Part shown: in pieces, positions 30,586 to 38,183 of the stretch
Layout: each line of letters begins with the position of its first letter
Numbering within the stretch: position 1 is the first letter of the stretch
Assembly (NCBI GenBank): GCA_028876335.1
Contig: JAGWSG010000022.1
Coordinates: 1-38,183, forward strand
Direction: 5' to 3'
DNA: 38,183 bases
Source of the DNA: Acidobacteriota bacterium
Lineage (GTDB): Bacteria > Acidobacteriota > Terriglobia > Terriglobales > Acidobacteriaceae
Translations under genes and position numbers: made by a program
Notes under the pieces: generated by a model
Databases searched by the model: none
The model's input: the letters and a program-made list of their open reading frames with translations, nothing else
What the model was told of the DNA's origin: nothing

Positions 30586-31734
30586 ATGTCTGACTACAAA
30601 TATGCGACTTTGGCTGTGCACGCCGGGCAGCATCCTGATCCTCAAACCGGCGCGGTAACTGTTCCCCTTTATCTGACATCCACGTTTGAATTGACCGGCA
30701 TTGGCACGGACCGTGGATGGGACTACACGCGTGCGGGTAACCCGACGCGTGACAGGCTGGAGACCGCCCTGGCGGCGCTTGAAGGCGGCTACAGCGGCCA
30801 TGCGTTTACGACGGGCATGGCATCACTTTCGGCGCTGTTTGCGAGCCTGCGGGCGGGCGACCACCTGGTGTGCTCGAAGGACGTATATGCGGGTACGGTT
30901 CGGCTGCTGGATCGATTTGTATCCGGCTATGGCATTGGCGTGGACTACGTGGACACAAGCGACCTGAAGGCTGTGGAAGCGGCGATGCGGCCGAATACGA
31001 AGCTGGTGCATATTGAGACGCCGTCGAACCCGCTGATGGTGCTAACGGATATTGCCGCGGTGTGCAGGATTGCGCATGCAGTTGGTGCGGAAGTGAGTGT
31101 GGACAACACGTTCATGTCTCCGGCGCTGCAGAGCCCGCTTGAGCTTGGTGCAGACATTGTGATGCATTCGACAACGAAGTATTTGAATGGCCACTCGGAC
31201 GGGCTGGGCGGTGCGCTGATCGGCTCAACAGAAGAGCACAAAGAGCGCTTCAGCATGGTGCAGAAGGCGGCGGGTGGCGTGATGTCACCGTTTGAGTGTT
31301 TTCTGGTGCTGCGCGGGATCAAGACGATGCCGTTGCGTATCAAGCAGCATGAAGAGAACGGAATGGCGGTAGCGAAGTTTCTGGAGTCGCACCCGAAGGT
31401 GACGAAGCTCTATTATCCGGGACTTGAAAGCCATCCGCAGTATGATTTGGCCAAGCGGCAGCAGAAAGGCTTCGGCTCGATGCTGAGCTTTGAGGTGCCG
31501 GATCGCGAGGCGGCAGGGCGTTTTCTAGCGGCTATCAAGATATTCACCAATGCGGAGTCGCTGGGCGGTGTGGAGTCGCTGGCATCGCACTCGGCGACGA
31601 CAACGCATGCTTCTGTGACGGAAGAGCAGCGGGCGATGATGGGCATTACGCAGGGACGGATCCGGTTGTCAATCGGGATTGAGGACAAGGAAGACCTGAT
31701 TGCGGACCTGGACCAGGCGCTGGCGACGGTGTAG
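30586..31734 (+). CDS. Cystathionine gamma-synthase / gamma-lyase-type PLP enzyme
   Basis: A 382-residue trans-sulfuration enzyme. The PLP signature is seen at 'HSTTKYLNGHSD', with K198 as the Schiff-base lysine. 'YTRAGNPTRDRLE' and 'TTGMASLSALF' give the phosphate-binding and ring-stacking residues. 'VDNTFMSPALQSPLELGAD' holds the PLP-nitrogen Asp, and 'SLGGVESLASHSATTTH' the substrate site. Family members make cystathionine (methionine synthesis) or cleave it (cysteine synthesis), and sequence alone does not settle which. The length and the 'SLGGVESL' motif fit both. No other met or cys genes adjoin it. tsaB follows after 2 bp, so the two share a transcript. Confidence 0.92.
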   Translation: MSDYKYATLAVHAGQHPDPQTGAVTVPLYLTSTFELTGIGTDRGWDYTRAGNPTRDRLETALAALEGGYSGHAFTTGMASLSALFASLRAGDHLVCSKDVYAGTVRLLDRFVSGYGIGVDYVDTSDLKAVEAAMRPNTKLVHIETPSNPLMVLTDIAAVCRIAHAVGAEVSVDNTFMSPALQSPLELGADIVMHSTTKYLNGHSDGLGGALIGSTEEHKERFSMVQKAAGGVMSPFECFLVLRGIKTMPLRIKQHEENGMAVAKFLESHPKVTKLYYPGLESHPQYDLAKRQQKGFGSMLSFEVPDREAAGRFLAAIKIFTNAESLGGVESLASHSATTTHASVTEEQRAMMGITQGRIRLSIGIEDKEDLIADLDQALATV

Positions 31735-31736
31735 CC

Positions 31737-32438
31737 ATGCCGATGCTTGTGCTCGCTATCGACACGTGCGGGGCTGCGGGATCAGTTGCGCTGGCGCGGA
31801 TAGGTGAAGCGGACGCGGGTGATGGGCCGGTGGTGGAGATTCTTGGTCAGGAGGAGCTTGCGGCCAAGACGTATTCCGCCACGCTTATTAGGGCCATTGA
31901 AAGACTGCTTGGGACGGCGCAGTACCGGGTGGCGCAACTTGGCGCAGTTGTGGCGGTGAGCGGCCCAGGGAGCTTTACAGGCGTGCGTGTTGGCCTGAGC
32001 ACGGTGAAAGGGCTGGCGGAGCCAAACCAGACGCCGGTGGCGACAGTTTCGCGGCTGGAAGTGCTGGCGAAGAAGGCAGGTCTGGATTCCGCAGCTCTTG
32101 ATGCGCATCGCGGAGAGGTTTTTCTACGGCTGGGAGCTGACGGGCGCGAGGTGCAAGAGTTGCTGGCCGGTGCTGCGGAGCTTGCCGCCGTGACTTCACC
32201 TCCTTCTTCCATTGCTGTTTGTGATGATTCCGCCCAAAAACTGATTGAGAATGCATGGCCGGGGATTGGCTGCGTTCGCGTGACACCACCAACTGCGGCC
32301 GACGCTTTGCGGGTTGCGGCGGCAGATATTGTTGCGGGGCTGTTTGCCGATCTCGCCTTGCTGGACGGGCACTATTTGCGCCGATCGGATGCGGAGATTT
32401 TTGGCGAAAAGGCTGCATCGAGGGCTTCAGAGAAGTGA
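31737..32438 (+). CDS. tsaB: tRNA t6A complex subunit TsaB
   Basis: The 233-residue protein has the TsaB N-terminus 'LVLAIDTCGAAGSVAL', 'TYSATLIRAIERLL' and the diagnostic 'VAVSGPGSFTGVRVGLSTVKGLA'. It is an ASKHA-fold partner that dimerises with TsaD and, with TsaE, makes threonylcarbamoyl-A37 in tRNA. The ATG at 31737 (MPMLVLAID) is 2 bp after the preceding stop; ATG 31743 is an alternative. Its TGA overlaps the GTG start of rimI, the frequent tsaB-rimI pairing. Confidence 0.95.
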   Translation: MPMLVLAIDTCGAAGSVALARIGEADAGDGPVVEILGQEELAAKTYSATLIRAIERLLGTAQYRVAQLGAVVAVSGPGSFTGVRVGLSTVKGLAEPNQTPVATVSRLEVLAKKAGLDSAALDAHRGEVFLRLGADGREVQELLAGAAELAAVTSPPSSIAVCDDSAQKLIENAWPGIGCVRVTPPTAADALRVAAADIVAGLFADLALLDGHYLRRSDAEIFGEKAASRASEK

Positions 32439-32905
32439 AACCCGTGTTTGTGGGCAAGACGCGTCCAATGACCGAGGCGGATCTGGACGCGGTTGTGGCG
32501 ATGGCCGAGGCGTCGCCCACGGCTCCGCACTGGGCGCGCGCCGCATACGAGCAGGCAACTCATTCTGATTCGACTCCCGCGCGTATTGCTTTGGTGGCCG
32601 AGACGGACGCGGGCGCGCTGGCCGGGTTTGCGGTCGCGAGCCTGGTGCCACCTGAGGCTGAACTTGAGTCGATTGTGGCGGCTGCGGCACTGCAGCGACG
32701 GGGTGTGGGCCGTGCGTTGGTGGAGGCACTGCGCGACACGCTGCGACGGCGCGGGGTGCGCGTGTTGCATCTGGAGGTGCGTGCTTCGAACGAAGCTGCT
32801 CTCTCTCTCTATGCGGTAACAGGGTTTGCGGAGTCGGGGATTCGGCCGCGTTATTACGCTGATCCTATTGAAGATAGCGTTCTATTGAGCCTTGACCTGG
32901 GTTGA
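32435..32905 (+). CDS. rimI: GNAT N-acetyltransferase, RimI-like
   Basis: The 156-residue GNAT protein contains the acetyl-CoA motif 'LQRRGVGRALVEAL' (Q/RxxGxG/A) and 'LEVRASNEAALSLYAVTGFAESGIRPRYY', matching RimI, which acetylates the N-terminus of ribosomal protein S18 and sometimes other proteins. I chose GTG 32435, overlapping the tsaB TGA (GTGA). The upstream ATG at 32255 would put 60 residues translated from inside tsaB on the front and lacks any family match. The start residues after GTG read K-P-V-F-V. A role outside S18 cannot be excluded. Confidence 0.88.
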   Translation: MKPVFVGKTRPMTEADLDAVVAMAEASPTAPHWARAAYEQATHSDSTPARIALVAETDAGALAGFAVASLVPPEAELESIVAAAALQRRGVGRALVEALRDTLRRRGVRVLHLEVRASNEAALSLYAVTGFAESGIRPRYYADPIEDSVLLSLDLG

Positions 32906-32974
32906 GCTTTGGGATGTGCATTCTTCGGACGGGCCGGGATTGATTCGAAACAGGTCAATTTAGGTGCCTTTGTG

Positions 32975-32988
32975 GTGATTGCGATCAC
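32975..32988. promoter_or_regulatory. CRP/FNR-like palindrome GTGA-N6-TCAC
   Basis: GTGATTGCGATCAC is a perfect 14-bp palindrome. It keeps the GTGA-N6-TCAC core of CRP-type sites, though the outermost T/A bases of the E. coli consensus are absent. It is 119 bp upstream of the small DUF465 gene. No matching promoter was identified, so it is only a candidate operator. Confidence 0.4.
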
Positions 32989-33106
32989 GTTCGAGTGTTC
33001 ATGCAGGCAAAATCCACAGTGCCTTTGAAAAATCGTTCGTATGACTCTTGCCCCCGCCTATGCGTCAGAGCTATATGTAAATGTTCTGAATAACAGGAGG
33101 TGCCGG

Positions 33107-33316
33107 ATGGATGAAACAATCGACCAGACGCTGAGCGAAGAAATTGATCGCCTGCACGCGGAACACAGCCGTTACGCTCAGCGTTTAGAAGAACTTGTTG
33201 CGAAGCCGTATCTCTCCGCCGAGGAACAACTGGAAGAAGTCCGGTTGAAAAAGCTGAAGCTTCATGCCAAGGATTTGATTTACGCCCTGGAACACCGCGC
33301 AGCGGCAGTGGCGTAG
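33107..33316 (+). CDS. YdcH/DUF465-family small protein
   Basis: A 69-residue all-helical protein. The pattern 'LHAEHSRYAQRLEEL' followed by 'LEEVRLKKLKLHAKDLIYAL' is the two-helix DUF465 (YdcH) layout: a short helix, a loop, and a K-K-x-K-L-x-x-K-D helix. The function of this family is not established. ATG 33107 has a near-perfect AGGAGGT ending six to seven bases upstream, so this start is preferred over the longer frame from 33041. It lies between rimI and psd with over 150 bp on each side, probably as its own transcript. Confidence 0.88.
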   Translation: MDETIDQTLSEEIDRLHAEHSRYAQRLEELVAKPYLSAEEQLEEVRLKKLKLHAKDLIYALEHRAAAVA

Positions 33317-33441
33317 ATTCAAAAGGGGTTGGTCCGGCCCACAGGCGCCCTGACAGGCGCTGAAGAGGGGCGGACAAACAGGCGATCGACGCATTCATGG
33401 TGTTTGCGGCACCTCCGGGTGATTTGTGTGCCCCCAATGCG

Positions 33442-33470
33442 TTAGTTTGGCTACGGTTCAACCGTATAAT
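33442..33470 (+). promoter_or_regulatory. psd promoter with 15-bp palindrome in the spacer
   Basis: TATAAT at 33465-33470 is a perfect -10 element; TTAGTT at 33442-33447 is a fair -35 with a 17-bp spacer. Inside the spacer and touching the -10 lies the perfect palindrome TACGGTT-C-AACCGTA (33452-33466), an ideal repressor site. Transcription would start near 33477, only about five bases before the psd ATG, so the mRNA would be nearly leaderless. Confidence 0.6.
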
Positions 33471-33481
33471 CGTTGGGGACT

Positions 33482-34132
33482 ATGGTTCGTGACGGTTACA
33501 TGTATGGGTTGAGCCTGCTGGCGGTTTCTGTGCTCGTGGGCTGGTTTACGCGGGGCTGGATCTGGGCTCTGCTTCCTCTTCTTCTTGCCGCATTCTTTCT
33601 CTGGTTTTTCCGCGATCCACAGCGGACAATCCCGACGGGTGAAGGCATGATCGTGTCGCCAGGCGATGGACTGGTGACGGAAACCATTCAAATCTCAACG
33701 CCGGCGGGACCTCGCCAGCGTATCAGCATCTTTCTAAGCGTCTTTGATGTGCATGTGAACCGCTCGCCAATTGGCGGCGTGATTCAGGATGTGCATTATC
33801 AGAAGGGACTGTATCTGAACGCAATGAATCCGGCGTCTGCTGAAAAGAATGAGCAGAACGTTGTGACGGTGCGCGGAGAGGGATTTGAAGTCACCTTCAA
33901 GCAGATTGCGGGCCTGATTGCGCGGCGGATTGTCTTCAACTACAAAGTGGGCGATGCGGTGGAGCGCGGTCAACGTGTGGGATTGATCAAGTTCGGTTCG
34001 CGCGTGGACGTTATGGTGCCAATGGAGGCGGAACTGAAGGTGGCCAAGGGGCAGCGCGTACGCGGTGGCGCGAGCATACTGGCGGTGATGCCGAAGGCCG
34101 GTTCTAACAATACAGCGGGAGCGCGCGCGTGA
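33482..34132 (+). CDS. psd: Phosphatidylserine decarboxylase (short proenzyme type)
   Basis: The 216-residue protein has two N-terminal hydrophobic helices. '[10 protein letters not shown]' and 'SPGDGLV' follow, then '[18 protein letters not shown]', and finally '[13 protein letters not shown]'. The Gly-Ser in K-F-G-S-R-V-D is the self-cleavage site that makes the pyruvoyl cofactor. This is the short, archaeal/alphaproteobacterial-like type. It makes phosphatidylethanolamine at the membrane. ATG 33482 lacks a Shine-Dalgarno, in line with a near-leaderless message; a TTG at 33473 is possible. Its stop overlaps the pssA start (GTGA), so enzyme and substrate-maker are coupled. Confidence 0.95.
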   Translation: MVRDGYMYGLSLLAVSVLVGWFTRGWIWALLPLLLAAFFLWFFRDPQRTIPTGEGMIVSPGDGLVTETIQISTPAGPRQRISIFLSVFDVHVNRSPIGGVIQDVHYQKGLYLNAMNPASAEKNEQNVVTVRGEGFEVTFKQIAGLIARRIVFNYKVGDAVERGQRVGLIKFGSRVDVMVPMEAELKVAKGQRVRGGASILAVMPKAGSNNTAGARA

Positions 34133-35028
34133 ACGGACGCGACCAGGCGAACGCCCGTGCGCGGCTGCGCCGTGGCATGTATATTCTGCCTTCGGTGTTT
34201 ACGGCGGCGAATATCGGCGCTGGGTATTACTCGATTACGCAGACACTGGCGGCGGTGGCCAGCAACGCAAATGCGCAGACACATCTGGACTGGGCCGCGA
34301 TCGCAATTCTATTTGCGATTCCGTTCGACGCACTGGATGGACGCATTGCCCGCATGACCAATACGTGCAGCGACTTTGGCAAGGAGCTGGACTCGCTGGC
34401 GGATGTGATTACGTTTGGCGTTGCACCGAGTCTGCTGGCGTTCATCTGGGGCTTTAATTTTCTGCCGGACTCAGTAAACCCGGAACTAAGGCAGAACCTG
34501 GTACATGCGGGTGCGTTTCTTTGCTTTCTTTTTTTGATTGGCGGCGCCTCGCGGCTGGCGCGATTCAACATCAGCCACGATGCGCAGCCGCGGAATCCAG
34601 GGCGGCCGGACAGGAAGTATTTTGTCGGCATGCCGATTCCGGCGGCAGCAGGTTTGATTGCCGCGACGGTGCATTTCTTTGGCGGGTTTCCGGTGGAGGC
34701 CTGGTGGGTGGCAATTCCGTGGCTGCTGATTGTGGGCCTGGCGGGATTCCTGATGGTGAGTACCTGGCGGTTCTGGTCAGGCAAGGAAATTAATCTCTCG
34801 CGGCGCCATCCGTTTCAACTGCTGTTCCTGATGGCAGCTGTGCTGTATGTCATGATCCGTTTTTCGAGCACCGTCGTATTCCTGATGATGCTGGTTTACA
34901 TGTTTTCCGGTCTGTGGGCGCGGGCGGCCTATTCGTGGCAAAGACGCCGTCGCTGGACCAGCGGGCCAGGACCAGAAAATGAGGCGTCCTCGGCCGGATC
35001 GCATCCCGATCCAGCGACACACTCATAG
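34129..35028 (+). CDS. pssA: CDP-diacylglycerol-serine O-phosphatidyltransferase
   Basis: The 299-residue membrane enzyme carries the CDP-alcohol phosphotransferase signature D-G-x2-A-R-x8-G-x3-D-x3-D, seen in '[20 protein letters not shown]' and the following S-L-A-D. It starts '[17 protein letters not shown]', typical of type-II PssA. Eight or so helices follow, and a hydrophilic tail of about 30 residues. It joins serine to CDP-diacylglycerol, giving phosphatidylserine for Psd. The GTG start at 34129 overlaps the psd stop. The next gene begins 27 bp later on the same strand. Confidence 0.95.
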   Translation: MNGRDQANARARLRRGMYILPSVFTAANIGAGYYSITQTLAAVASNANAQTHLDWAAIAILFAIPFDALDGRIARMTNTCSDFGKELDSLADVITFGVAPSLLAFIWGFNFLPDSVNPELRQNLVHAGAFLCFLFLIGGASRLARFNISHDAQPRNPGRPDRKYFVGMPIPAAAGLIAATVHFFGGFPVEAWWVAIPWLLIVGLAGFLMVSTWRFWSGKEINLSRRHPFQLLFLMAAVLYVMIRFSSTVVFLMMLVYMFSGLWARAAYSWQRRRRWTSGPGPENEASSAGSHPDPATHS

Positions 35029-35055
35029 TCCTAAAATTTCTATAGAAGGATTTCC

Positions 35056-36081
35056 GTGTACAAGATTGCAATCGCAGGTGCCGCCACGCTGGCCGGCAAG
35101 GAATTGAAAGACGCCATTTCGGAGTCGCCGCTGGCTGCGGCCAACTTTGTTTTGCTGGACGAAGACGAGGGCCTTGGCCAACTTGACCAGGTGGGCGACG
35201 AGATCACGTTTGTGCAGGCTATTGAGCCGGACGCATTTAAGGGATGCGATTTTACGTTTTTCTGCGGCTCCACCGCGCTGACGAAGCTGCACTGGAGAAC
35301 GGCGCTGGCTGCAGGCTCGACGGTCTTGGACATGACTGGCGCACTGGAAGATGAGCAGGGTGTGCTGATTTGCTCGCCGTGGGTTGGATCGGTTGAGATG
35401 AGTCCCGACCTGCTGACACCTGCAGTGATTCCCGCGCACCCAGCGGCGCTTGCGCTCGCACTTCTGATGGAGAGGCTGGGAAACCGAGCACCTGTGCGGA
35501 CGGTTGCGGCGACTCTTCACCTGCCGGCGAGCGAATACGGAAAAGGGGCCATGGATGAGCTCCATCAGCAGACGGTGAATCTGCTGAGCTTTCAGTCATT
35601 GCCGCGTGCCATCTACGATGCGCAGGTTGCCTTCAACATGATGGGCGGGCTAGGTGAGAATTCCAAGGCCTCATTGGAGGCGACGGCAGCGCGCGTGCGG
35701 CGGCATTACGTTGCGCTTGGCGGGAATCGACTGCCACAACTTAGCTTGCAGTTGTTGCAAACTCCGGTGTTTCACGGGTACACCTTTTCGATCATGATTG
35801 AATTGGAGCGGCCTGTGGAGATTGCGGCGCTGGAAGAGGCGTTGAACGGCGAACGGATCGACCTGATTCTTGAGGACACCGACTCGCCATCGAATCTTTC
35901 CGCGACGGGGCAGAATGACGTGCTGGTGCGACTGCGTCCGGAGCTAAGCGCACGGAATCCGCTAGAGGCGACGCGCGTGTGGCTGTGGGCCGCAACGGAT
36001 AATCTGCGCATGCAGGCCGGCAATGCCGTGGAGTGTGCGCTGGAGATGCGCAAGCTGAGGCCGCAGGGCAAGGTTCAGTAA
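35056..36081 (+). CDS. Aspartate-semialdehyde dehydrogenase homologue without catalytic residues (Usg-1-like)
   Basis: The 341-residue protein has the Asd fold: 'KIAIAGAATLAGKELKDAI' (nucleotide-binding loop), 'DFTFFCGSTALT', and 'FNMMGGLGENSK' near the domain junction. The catalytic Cys of Asd (N-P-x-C-x-T) is missing: the matching stretch reads 'VIPAHPAALAL' (125-135). The catalytic His (G-H-S) is replaced in 'TPVFHGYTFSIMIEL'. It therefore resembles Usg-1 proteins, inactive Asd relatives of unknown role. The GTG start at 35056 has AGAAGGA five bases upstream. It follows psd-pssA by 27 bp and is likely co-transcribed, suggesting a link to phospholipid rather than lysine metabolism. Confidence 0.82.
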   Translation: MYKIAIAGAATLAGKELKDAISESPLAAANFVLLDEDEGLGQLDQVGDEITFVQAIEPDAFKGCDFTFFCGSTALTKLHWRTALAAGSTVLDMTGALEDEQGVLICSPWVGSVEMSPDLLTPAVIPAHPAALALALLMERLGNRAPVRTVAATLHLPASEYGKGAMDELHQQTVNLLSFQSLPRAIYDAQVAFNMMGGLGENSKASLEATAARVRRHYVALGGNRLPQLSLQLLQTPVFHGYTFSIMIELERPVEIAALEEALNGERIDLILEDTDSPSNLSATGQNDVLVRLRPELSARNPLEATRVWLWAATDNLRMQAGNAVECALEMRKLRPQGKVQ

Positions 36082-36112
36082 CATTGCATGCAGCTTTTTG
36101 CTCGCCGTAGAT

Positions 36113-36147
36113 TCGCGGGTTCCCTGGACAGGGAATTGAGACCGCGA
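36113..36147. terminator. Nested hairpin between convergent asd-like and dgt genes
   Basis: Outer stem TCGCGG/CCGCGA (36113-36118, 36142-36147) encloses an inner perfect stem TTCCCT-GGAC-AGGGAA (36120-36135). It sits between two convergent stops and may end one or both transcripts. No U-tract follows. Confidence 0.45.
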
Positions 36148-36174
36148 GCCCTTTGATTGTCTGTGCGGGAGGAT

Positions 36175-37344
36175 TCATCCTTCCAGGTGAGGGTGTATGG
36201 TGCGGCGCCAAAGGTCTGCAATGAAGGCGTCTGTCATTCCTGCGATGTAGTCAGCGACGGTGCGTGCAAGGCCTTCCTGCGGAATCTGTTCCTGATGATC
36301 GACGGGTAGATGCTCGGGATTCGCGATCAGGAAATCGAAGAGTTCACTGACAACTGTCTCGGCTTGCGCGTGGGCCTGCTCCATGACCGGGGAATTGTAA
36401 AAATTTGCGTAGAGGAACTTCTTGGCTTCGGCGCGGTCGGATTCCATGGAAGCGCTGAGTGAAACGAGGCGCTTGGGCGCATTACGCACCTGTTCGAGGG
36501 TTTGTATGCCGCTCTGTTGCACGCGCCGCGCGATCTCTTCCATCAGATCAGTAGCCAAGGCGTTCAGCATCCTGCGAAGAGCTTCCTGGGTAATCAATCT
36601 GGGAGCGGCGGAGGGGAAGGCAGCGAGTGCTGCGTCGTGATGCCGGCGAAAGAGGACAACGCCTTCACGAACGGATTCGAGATGGAGGTTGCCGGAGTCG
36701 AGTCCGTCATCGAGGTCTGCGGTTAGGTAAGCGATTTCGTCGGCGAGGTCGATGAGCTGTGCTTCCAGCGGCGGAAATTGGCCAAGGAAGTACTCGCCTA
36801 GTTCGGGATGCGAGGAAGCGGCGTAGTCACGCGAGTGCTTGATGATGCCTTCACGTACGGCGAGGGTGAGGTTGAGACCACGGAAGGCGGCGTAGCGCTC
36901 TTCAAACCATGTGACAATACGCAGCGCGTGGAGATTGTGGTCGAAGCTTAGGCCATGTGCGCGGAGGCGAAGATCGAGAGCGCGTTCTCCGGCGTGACCG
37001 AAGGGTGGATGGCCGATATCGTGCGCGAGGGCAAGGGCTTCAGCAAGGGACTGATTGAGCCCGAGAGCATGCGCGGTAGAACGAGCAATTTGCGCGACCT
37101 CGAGCGTGTGTGTGAGGCGGCTGCGCGGATGATCGCCGGGCAATTCTCCGGCGACACGGCTGAAGACCTGCGCTTTGCCGGCGAGGCGACGAAAGGCCCG
37201 GGCGTGCAGGATGCGAGCGCAATCGCGTGCGAAGGGGGTGCGGTACGCATGCGGCGGTTCCGGGTGGAAACGGCTGATAAGCAGACCCTGCTCCTGTACC
37301 GCGAGGGCAGTGGGCAGACGCGGATTGGAAAGAATGTTGCCCAT
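36175..37344 (-). CDS. dgt: Deoxyguanosinetriphosphate triphosphohydrolase-like HD hydrolase
   Basis: The 389-residue protein contains the dGTPase N-terminal signature 'HAYRTPFARDCARILHARAFRRLAGKAQVF'-type region, read here as R-T-P-F then R-I-L-H-A-R-A-F-R-R-L. It has the full HD metal site: His in 'SRLTHTLEVAQIAR', 'AHDIGHPPFGHAGE' and Asp in 'IDLADEIAYLTADL'. It hydrolyses dNTPs to deoxynucleoside and triphosphate and helps set nucleotide pools. ATG 37344 was chosen; a TTG eight codons earlier is possible and no clear Shine-Dalgarno precedes either. The gene is a single leftward unit. The long C-terminal helical part is of normal length. Confidence 0.92.
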   Translation of the reverse strand: MGNILSNPRLPTALAVQEQGLLISRFHPEPPHAYRTPFARDCARILHARAFRRLAGKAQVFSRVAGELPGDHPRSRLTHTLEVAQIARSTAHALGLNQSLAEALALAHDIGHPPFGHAGERALDLRLRAHGLSFDHNLHALRIVTWFEERYAAFRGLNLTLAVREGIIKHSRDYAASSHPELGEYFLGQFPPLEAQLIDLADEIAYLTADLDDGLDSGNLHLESVREGVVLFRRHHDAALAAFPSAAPRLITQEALRRMLNALATDLMEEIARRVQQSGIQTLEQVRNAPKRLVSLSASMESDRAEAKKFLYANFYNSPVMEQAHAQAETVVSELFDFLIANPEHLPVDHQEQIPQEGLARTVADYIAGMTDAFIADLWRRTIHPHLEG

Positions 37345-37554
37345 GAAGGAGAGCGGACATAAGCTCAATGTTCGTTATATCGCACGTGGGGTGAAGGTTG
37401 CAGGGCATACGGGGCGAAATGGCGGGACAATTTGTCAGCTCTGCGCGATGGACACAAGTCCGCCACCGGGAGTACTATCCTGTCGATTTTGGAACAGATG
37501 TTCGCTCGTCCACTAAACATCCATGCGGTTGTTGCCTGTGACGGAGGAGTTCTC

Positions 37555-38183
37555 ATGAAGCGATCAAGTAAGTTCGTAATCTGCGCACTTGCCCTTGTTC
37601 TGGTGTTTTCGACAGGCTGCAATCGGCACTCGAACAAGGAAGTCTACTATTTGATTTCCGCGAACATGGCGCTGCCGTACTGGCAGACTGTGGCAAAGGG
37701 TTTCAACAAGGCAGCGGAGCAATACCGGGTGACAGCGAGGATTGCAGGGCCGGAAAATTACGATCCGCAAGGCGAGTTGGAAGCGTTGCAGAAGGCAACG
37801 GCCGCGAAACCGACGGGGATTCTGATTTCAGTTGCGGATGTATCCGTGCTGCAACCGGGCATCGACGCAGCGATTGCGGCAGGCGTTCCTGTGATCACCG
37901 TGGACTCAGATGCCGCGGGAAGCCACCGGTTGTTTTTTATCGGGACGAACAATCTGGAAGCAGGCCGGTTGGGCGGACGGCGGCTGGTTGAGATGCTGGG
38001 GGGGCGCGGCAATGTGGTGTTTTTTACGATTGAAGGCCAGCCGAATGTGGAAGAACGCTTAAAGGGATTCAAGGACATTCTGGCAAGTAGACCTGACATC
38101 AAAATCTTGGATGTGGTAGACATCAAGAGCGATCCGCGGACAGCCTTCGACAAAGCACAGGCATATCTGGCAGCGACGGGCAC
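37555..38183 (+). CDS. Sugar ABC transporter substrate-binding lipoprotein, N-terminal part
   Basis: The frame runs off the right edge after 209 complete codons. It begins MKRSSKFVICALALVLVFST with Cys22 as the likely lipidated residue, a lipoprotein signal with a slightly unusual lipobox (F-S-T-G-C). The mature part follows the periplasmic-binding-protein-4 pattern of ribose/xylose-type binding proteins: 'YYLISANMALPYWQTVAKGFNKAA', 'KPTGILISVADVSVLQPGIDAAIAAGVPVITVDSDA', 'FIGTNNLEAGRLGG', and 'ERLKGFKDIL', here given by pieces. It would bind a sugar and hand it to an ABC importer encoded beyond the window. ATG 37555 has GGAGGAG six bases upstream. No promoter was recognised in the 210-bp gap from dgt, though GACAA-T-TTGTC (37426-37436) is a small palindrome there. 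Confidence 0.9.
   Translation, partial: MKRSSKFVICALALVLVFSTGCNRHSNKEVYYLISANMALPYWQTVAKGFNKAAEQYRVTARIAGPENYDPQGELEALQKATAAKPTGILISVADVSVLQPGIDAAIAAGVPVITVDSDAAGSHRLFFIGTNNLEAGRLGGRRLVEMLGGRGNVVFFTIEGQPNVEERLKGFKDILASRPDIKILDVVDIKSDPRTAFDKAQAYLAATG

Overview
The window reads as chromosomal core sequence of an acidobacterium (Terriglobia/Acidobacteriaceae type). The best taxonomic clue is a tandem pair of secreted von Willebrand A proteins (28363-30478) of the kind known as 'VWFA-related Acidobacterial domain' proteins. Supporting clues are a moderately GC-rich composition judged by eye, mixed ATG/GTG/TTG starts, and short overlapping operons. I see no rRNA, tRNA, CRISPR array, phage genes, intact transposase or recognisable defence island. 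The taxonomic call is inference, not a search result.

Layout. 1-3663: envelope glycan and lipid enzymes, namely the C-terminal part of a family-21-like glycosyltransferase, a membrane acyltransferase and an ArnT/PMT-type glycosyltransferase. 4147-11222: a polyphosphate-centred block. A membrane-anchored alpha/beta hydrolase and exopolyphosphatase (ppx) run rightward. SixA phosphatase, a methyltransferase, a polytopic membrane protein and polyphosphate kinase (ppk1) run leftward. ppx and sixA overlap tail to tail by 49 bp. 11450-12201: a divergent sigma-70-like protein behind a possible leader peptide and a long-range inverted repeat. 12415-15083: TolC-type and HlyD/EmrA-type efflux subunits, closed by a 25-bp perfect terminator stem. 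15719-18370: a manganese module (MntR-type DtxR regulator, Nramp transporter MntH, universal stress protein) with a perfect 22-bp palindrome between regulator and transporter.

18381-25811: cupin protein, NAD(P)HX repair enzyme Nnr, TsaE, a cysteine-tailed CDF-like transporter, a YiaK-type 2,3-diketo-L-gulonate reductase, FabI, an OsmC-family protein and a divergent AraC regulator. 25879-28081: leftward peptidoglycan operon amidase, GerMN protein, glutamate racemase. 28363-30478: the two VWFA proteins, overlapping by 17 bp, behind a 21-codon mini-ORF with a perfect Shine-Dalgarno. 30586-32905: cystathionine gamma-synthase/lyase, TsaB, RimI. 33107-36081: a small YdcH/DUF465 protein, then psd and pssA for phosphatidylethanolamine synthesis, and an aspartate-semialdehyde-dehydrogenase homologue without its catalytic residues. 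36175-37344: dGTPase-like HD hydrolase. 37555 to the right edge: an unfinished lipoprotein sugar-binding protein of an ABC importer.

Several genes cooperate. ppk1 makes and ppx degrades polyphosphate. mntR and mntH form a sensor-effector pair. TsaE and TsaB belong to one tRNA t6A pathway, and RimI follows TsaB as is common. psd and pssA are consecutive steps in phospholipid synthesis. Amidase, GerMN protein and MurI are linked to the cell wall. I found no convincing entirely new system. The best leads are the sigma-like locus, the mntH palindrome, the palindrome in the psd promoter and the active-site-less Asd homologue.
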